DNA of 64,000 nucleotides, taken from NCBI RefSeq assembly GCF_031181705.1, contig NZ_JAPSKN010000003.1, forward strand, positions 1 through 64,000, given 5' to 3'. Within the stretch, counting starts at the first letter, position 1; every line of letters begins with the position of its first letter. A program made the translations under genes and the position numbers. Below are positions 61,802-64,000 of the stretch, one piece after another. Under the pieces are notes generated by a model. That model ran no database searches, was not told where the DNA came from, and worked only from the letters and a program-made list of their open reading frames with translations. This DNA comes from Streptomyces sp. Its GTDB lineage: Bacteria > Actinomycetota > Actinomycetes > Streptomycetales > Streptomycetaceae.

Positions 61802-63595
61802 CTATCCTGCCCCGTCCTCCCCGAACAGGGCGAGGGCGGTGTTCACCAGGCCGATGTGGCTGAACGCCTGCGGGAAGTTGCCCAGCTGCCGGCCGGCCAC
61901 CGGGTCGTACTCCTCGGACAGCAGGCCGACGTCGTTGGCCAGCCCCACCAGCCGTTCGAACAGCTCGCGGGCCTCCTTCGTGCGGCCCGTCATGTGCAGG
62001 GCGTCCGCGAGCCAGAACGAGCACACCAGGAAGGTGCCCTCGCTGCCGGGCAGTCCGTCGACGTCCGTGGAGTCCGCCTCGGTGGTGCTGTAGCGCCGCA
62101 GCAGGCCGCGGTGGTCCAGCTCCTCGCGGACCGCGTCGATCGTGCCGATCACCCGGGGATCGTCCGGCGGCAGGAAGCCCACGCGCGGGATGAGCAGCAG
62201 CGCGGCGTCCAGCTCCCGTGAGCCGTAGGACTGCGTGAAGGTGTTGCGCTCGGGGTCGTAGCCCTTCTCGCACACCTCGCGGTGCACCTCCTCGCGCAGC
62301 GCGCGCCAGGCGTCCACGTCGCCGTGCAGCTCCGGATGGCTCTCCAGGGTGCGCACGGCGCGGTCGGCGGCCACCCACACCATCACCTTGGAGTGCACGA
62401 ACTGGCGCCGGCCGCCGCGCACCTCCCACAGCCCCTCGTCCGGCTGCCGCCAGTTCGTCCGCAGGAAGTCCATCAGGGCCGTCTGCAGTGCCCACACGTC
62501 CGGCTGGGGCGACAGGCCCGACTCGCGGGCCAGCGACAGGGAGTCCATGACCTCGCCGTAGACGTCCAGCTGGAGCTGGTTCACGGCGTCGTTGCCGATG
62601 CGGACGGGCGTGGACTCGTCGAAGCCGGACAGCCAGGGCAGCTCGAACTCGGGCAGCCGCCGCTCGCCCGCCAGCCCGTACATGATCTGCAGGTCGGCCG
62701 GGTCGCCCGCGACCGCGCGCAGCAGCCAGTTCCGCCAGGCCTCCGCCTCCTCCTGGTAGCCCGCCGCCAGCAGCGCGTTCAGGGTGAGGGTGGAGTCGCG
62801 CAGCCAGCAGAAGCGGTAGTCCCAGTTGCGCACGCCGCCCGGCTCCTCGGGCAGCGAGGTCGTGGCGGCGGCGACGATGCCGCCGGTCGGGGCGTAGGTC
62901 AGGGCCTTGAGGGTGATCAGGGAGCGGACGACGGCGTCCCGGTACGGCCCCTCGTAGCGGCAGCGCGACGCCCAGGTCCGCCAGTCCTCCACGCTGTGGC
63001 GCAGCGACTCGAAGGGGTCGACCAGCGGCGGGCGCGGCTGGTGGGAGGGGTGCCAGGTCAGCACGAACGCGACCTTCTCGCCCTTCTTCACGGTGAACTC
63101 CGCGTGCGTGCCGAAGTCCTCGCCCCAGCTGGTCACTTCCGGCTCGCTGCGCAGCCAGGTGGAGTCCGGCCCGGCGACGGCGACCCGGTGGCCGTCCGAG
63201 CGGCGCATCCACGGGACGACCGAGCCGTAGTCGAAGCGCAGCTTCAGCACGCTGTGCAGCGTCACCTCGCCGTCCAGGCCCTCGACGATCCGCACGAGAT
63301 CGGGGGCCTCGTCGCGCTGGGGCATCAGGTCGGTGACCCGGACCGCCCCCTGCCCGGTCTCCCACTCGGTGTCGAGGACGAGGGTGTCGCGGCGGTAGGC
63401 GCGCCGGGTGCACCGGTCCGCCCCCACGGGGGCGATGCGCCAGTGGCCGTTGTCCTCGTCACCGAGCAGTTTCGCGAAGCAGGCGGCCGAGTCGAAACGG
63501 GGCAGGCACAGCCAGTCCACCGATCCGTCCGTGCCGACCAGGGCCGCGGTCTGTTCGTCGCCGATGATCGCGTAGTCCTCGATGCTGGGGTGCAC
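61802..63595 (-). CDS. glycoside hydrolase family 15 protein (trehalase/glucoamylase-like)
   Basis: The protein has 597 residues from GTG 63595; a TTG at 63628 would add 11 residues. N-terminal IEDYAIIGDEQTAALVGTDGSVDWLCLPRFDS, the (alpha/alpha)6 barrel motifs NWDYRFCWLRDSTLTLNALL and FVHSKVMVWVAADRAV, and a C-terminal GSEGTFLVCSFWLADAL with the catalytic Glu are as in cytoplasmic actinobacterial GH15 enzymes, several of which are trehalases. No signal peptide is seen. It lies 4 bp from the SDR gene stop-start and could be co-transcribed with it. Confidence 0.88.
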   Translation of the reverse strand: MHPSIEDYAIIGDEQTAALVGTDGSVDWLCLPRFDSAACFAKLLGDEDNGHWRIAPVGADRCTRRAYRRDTLVLDTEWETGQGAVRVTDLMPQRDEAPDLVRIVEGLDGEVTLHSVLKLRFDYGSVVPWMRRSDGHRVAVAGPDSTWLRSEPEVTSWGEDFGTHAEFTVKKGEKVAFVLTWHPSHQPRPPLVDPFESLRHSVEDWRTWASRCRYEGPYRDAVVRSLITLKALTYAPTGGIVAAATTSLPEEPGGVRNWDYRFCWLRDSTLTLNALLAAGYQEEAEAWRNWLLRAVAGDPADLQIMYGLAGERRLPEFELPWLSGFDESTPVRIGNDAVNQLQLDVYGEVMDSLSLARESGLSPQPDVWALQTALMDFLRTNWRQPDEGLWEVRGGRRQFVHSKVMVWVAADRAVRTLESHPELHGDVDAWRALREEVHREVCEKGYDPERNTFTQSYGSRELDAALLLIPRVGFLPPDDPRVIGTIDAVREELDHRGLLRRYSTTEADSTDVDGLPGSEGTFLVCSFWLADALHMTGRTKEARELFERLVGLANDVGLLSEEYDPVAGRQLGNFPQAFSHIGLVNTALALFGEDGAG

Positions 63596-63698
63596 GCAGT
63601 GCGGGTTCCCGGCAACTCGGCGTGGCAATCAGGGCAGGGCCGGGGGAGTGACATTCCGTCGGCGGCCGTGGCACCGCCGCCCCAGGAGACGACATCCG

Positions 63699-63720
63699 GC
63701 CCGGCCGGGTCCGGCCGGGC
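63699..63720 (-). terminator. possible terminator after SURF1 gene
   Basis: GCCCGGCCGG and its exact complement with a 2-base apex lie about 58 bp downstream of the SURF1-like stop. The gap 63596-63777 holds nothing else obvious. Confidence 0.45.
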
Positions 63721-63777
63721 ACCCGCCGGCCGCGCGCGCCTCGGTGACGCGAGGGCCGCCGGGACGGCCCGCGGTCG

Positions 63778-64000
63778 TCACACCGCCGCCGGTTCCGCCT
63801 CGCTGGAGTCCTGCTTCTCGGCCGCCTGCGCCCGCTCCCGGGCCTCACGGCGGGCCAGGATCACCCAGCCGACCGGGACGGCGGCGGAGAACAGCCACCA
63901 CTGGACGGCGTACGCGTAGTTCAGCGCCGCGTCCTCCTTGCCGGGGTCGCCCAGCAGCTCGGGGGTGTCGCCCTTGGGCTCGGGCGCCGTCAGGGCGATG
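63778..64000 (-). CDS. SURF1-family protein, C-terminal part (gene continues beyond window)
   Basis: The last 73 codons read IALTAPEPKGDTPELLGDPGK, then NYAYAVQWWLFSAAVPVGWVILARREARERA and an acidic Ala-rich tail. The YAVQWWLF motif before the second membrane helix is the SURF1 hallmark. SURF1 proteins assist heme insertion into cytochrome c oxidase in the membrane. The N-terminal half lies outside the window. Confidence 0.8.
   Translation of the reverse strand, partial: IALTAPEPKGDTPELLGDPGKEDAALNYAYAVQWWLFSAAVPVGWVILARREARERAQAAEKQDSSEAEPAAV

Overview
The window is a 64 kb stretch of a high-GC actinobacterial chromosome, almost certainly Streptomyces. The evidence is GC-biased third codon positions, frequent GTG starts with GGAGG-type ribosome sites, 4-bp ATGA/GTGA gene overlaps, and a gene order that I recall from the S. 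coelicolor SCO1824-SCO1880 region (SURF1, Asp23 cluster, gbn, ABC-F, pitH2, cobalamin operon, LAETG protein, ectABCD, IclR/aldehyde dehydrogenase, PBP, sigma factor, pectate lyases). That synteny is from memory and was not searched. I see no insertion sequence, prophage, tRNA, rRNA or CRISPR array.

Layout. (1) 1-9.7 kb is a pectin/hemicellulose degradation island: a decayed pectinesterase, a sugar-binding lipoprotein, rhamnogalacturonan acetylesterase, PL1 pectate lyase, CE8 pectinesterase, an alpha/beta hydrolase, a double GH43 enzyme and a PL3 pectate lyase. (2) 9.8-11.2 kb is a SigE-type sigma factor overlapping a membrane protein with an extracellular domain. (3) 11.5-18.1 kb holds a purine permease, a class B PBP, a three-gene two-component operon and an acetyltransferase. 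(4) 18-20.5 kb is a divergent IclR regulator and 2,5-dioxovalerate-type aldehyde dehydrogenase, a plausible terminal step of uronate breakdown. (5) 20.6-23.7 kb holds small metabolic genes. (6) 23.8-27.0 kb is the ectABCD compatible-solute operon. (7) 27.4-30.8 kb holds an aminotransferase, an amidohydrolase and a sortase-anchored LAETG protein, followed by a repeat-rich gap.

(8) 31.2-48.7 kb is a 13-gene cobalamin operon on the minus strand (cobD-Q-N-chlID-O-B-I-M-L-cbiG/J-H-cbiX-cobC). It is almost fully translationally coupled and is headed by a cobalamin riboswitch, so B12 should repress its own synthesis. It mixes signatures of the aerobic (CobN) and anaerobic (CbiX, CbiG) routes. (9) 48.7-50.3 kb is a PiT phosphate transporter with a small partner and an upstream PHO-box-like repeat. 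(10) 50.5-56.3 kb holds an aldolase, a hydrolase, an unknown protein, a VOC protein and an ABC-F ATPase preceded by a tiny leader ORF and a hairpin.

(11) 56.3-57.8 kb holds the small nucleoid protein Gbn, with a GATC-rich upstream region, and an enoyl-CoA hydratase. (12) 57.9-61.0 kb is a cluster of Asp23-like soluble and membrane-anchored proteins. (13) 61.0-64.0 kb holds an SDR enzyme, a GH15 hydrolase and the 3' end of a SURF1 gene.

Most of the window is core chromosome. The least described parts are the Asp23-like cluster, the sigma factor/membrane-protein pair beside the pectin genes, the leader ORF before the ABC-F gene, and the decayed pectinesterase.
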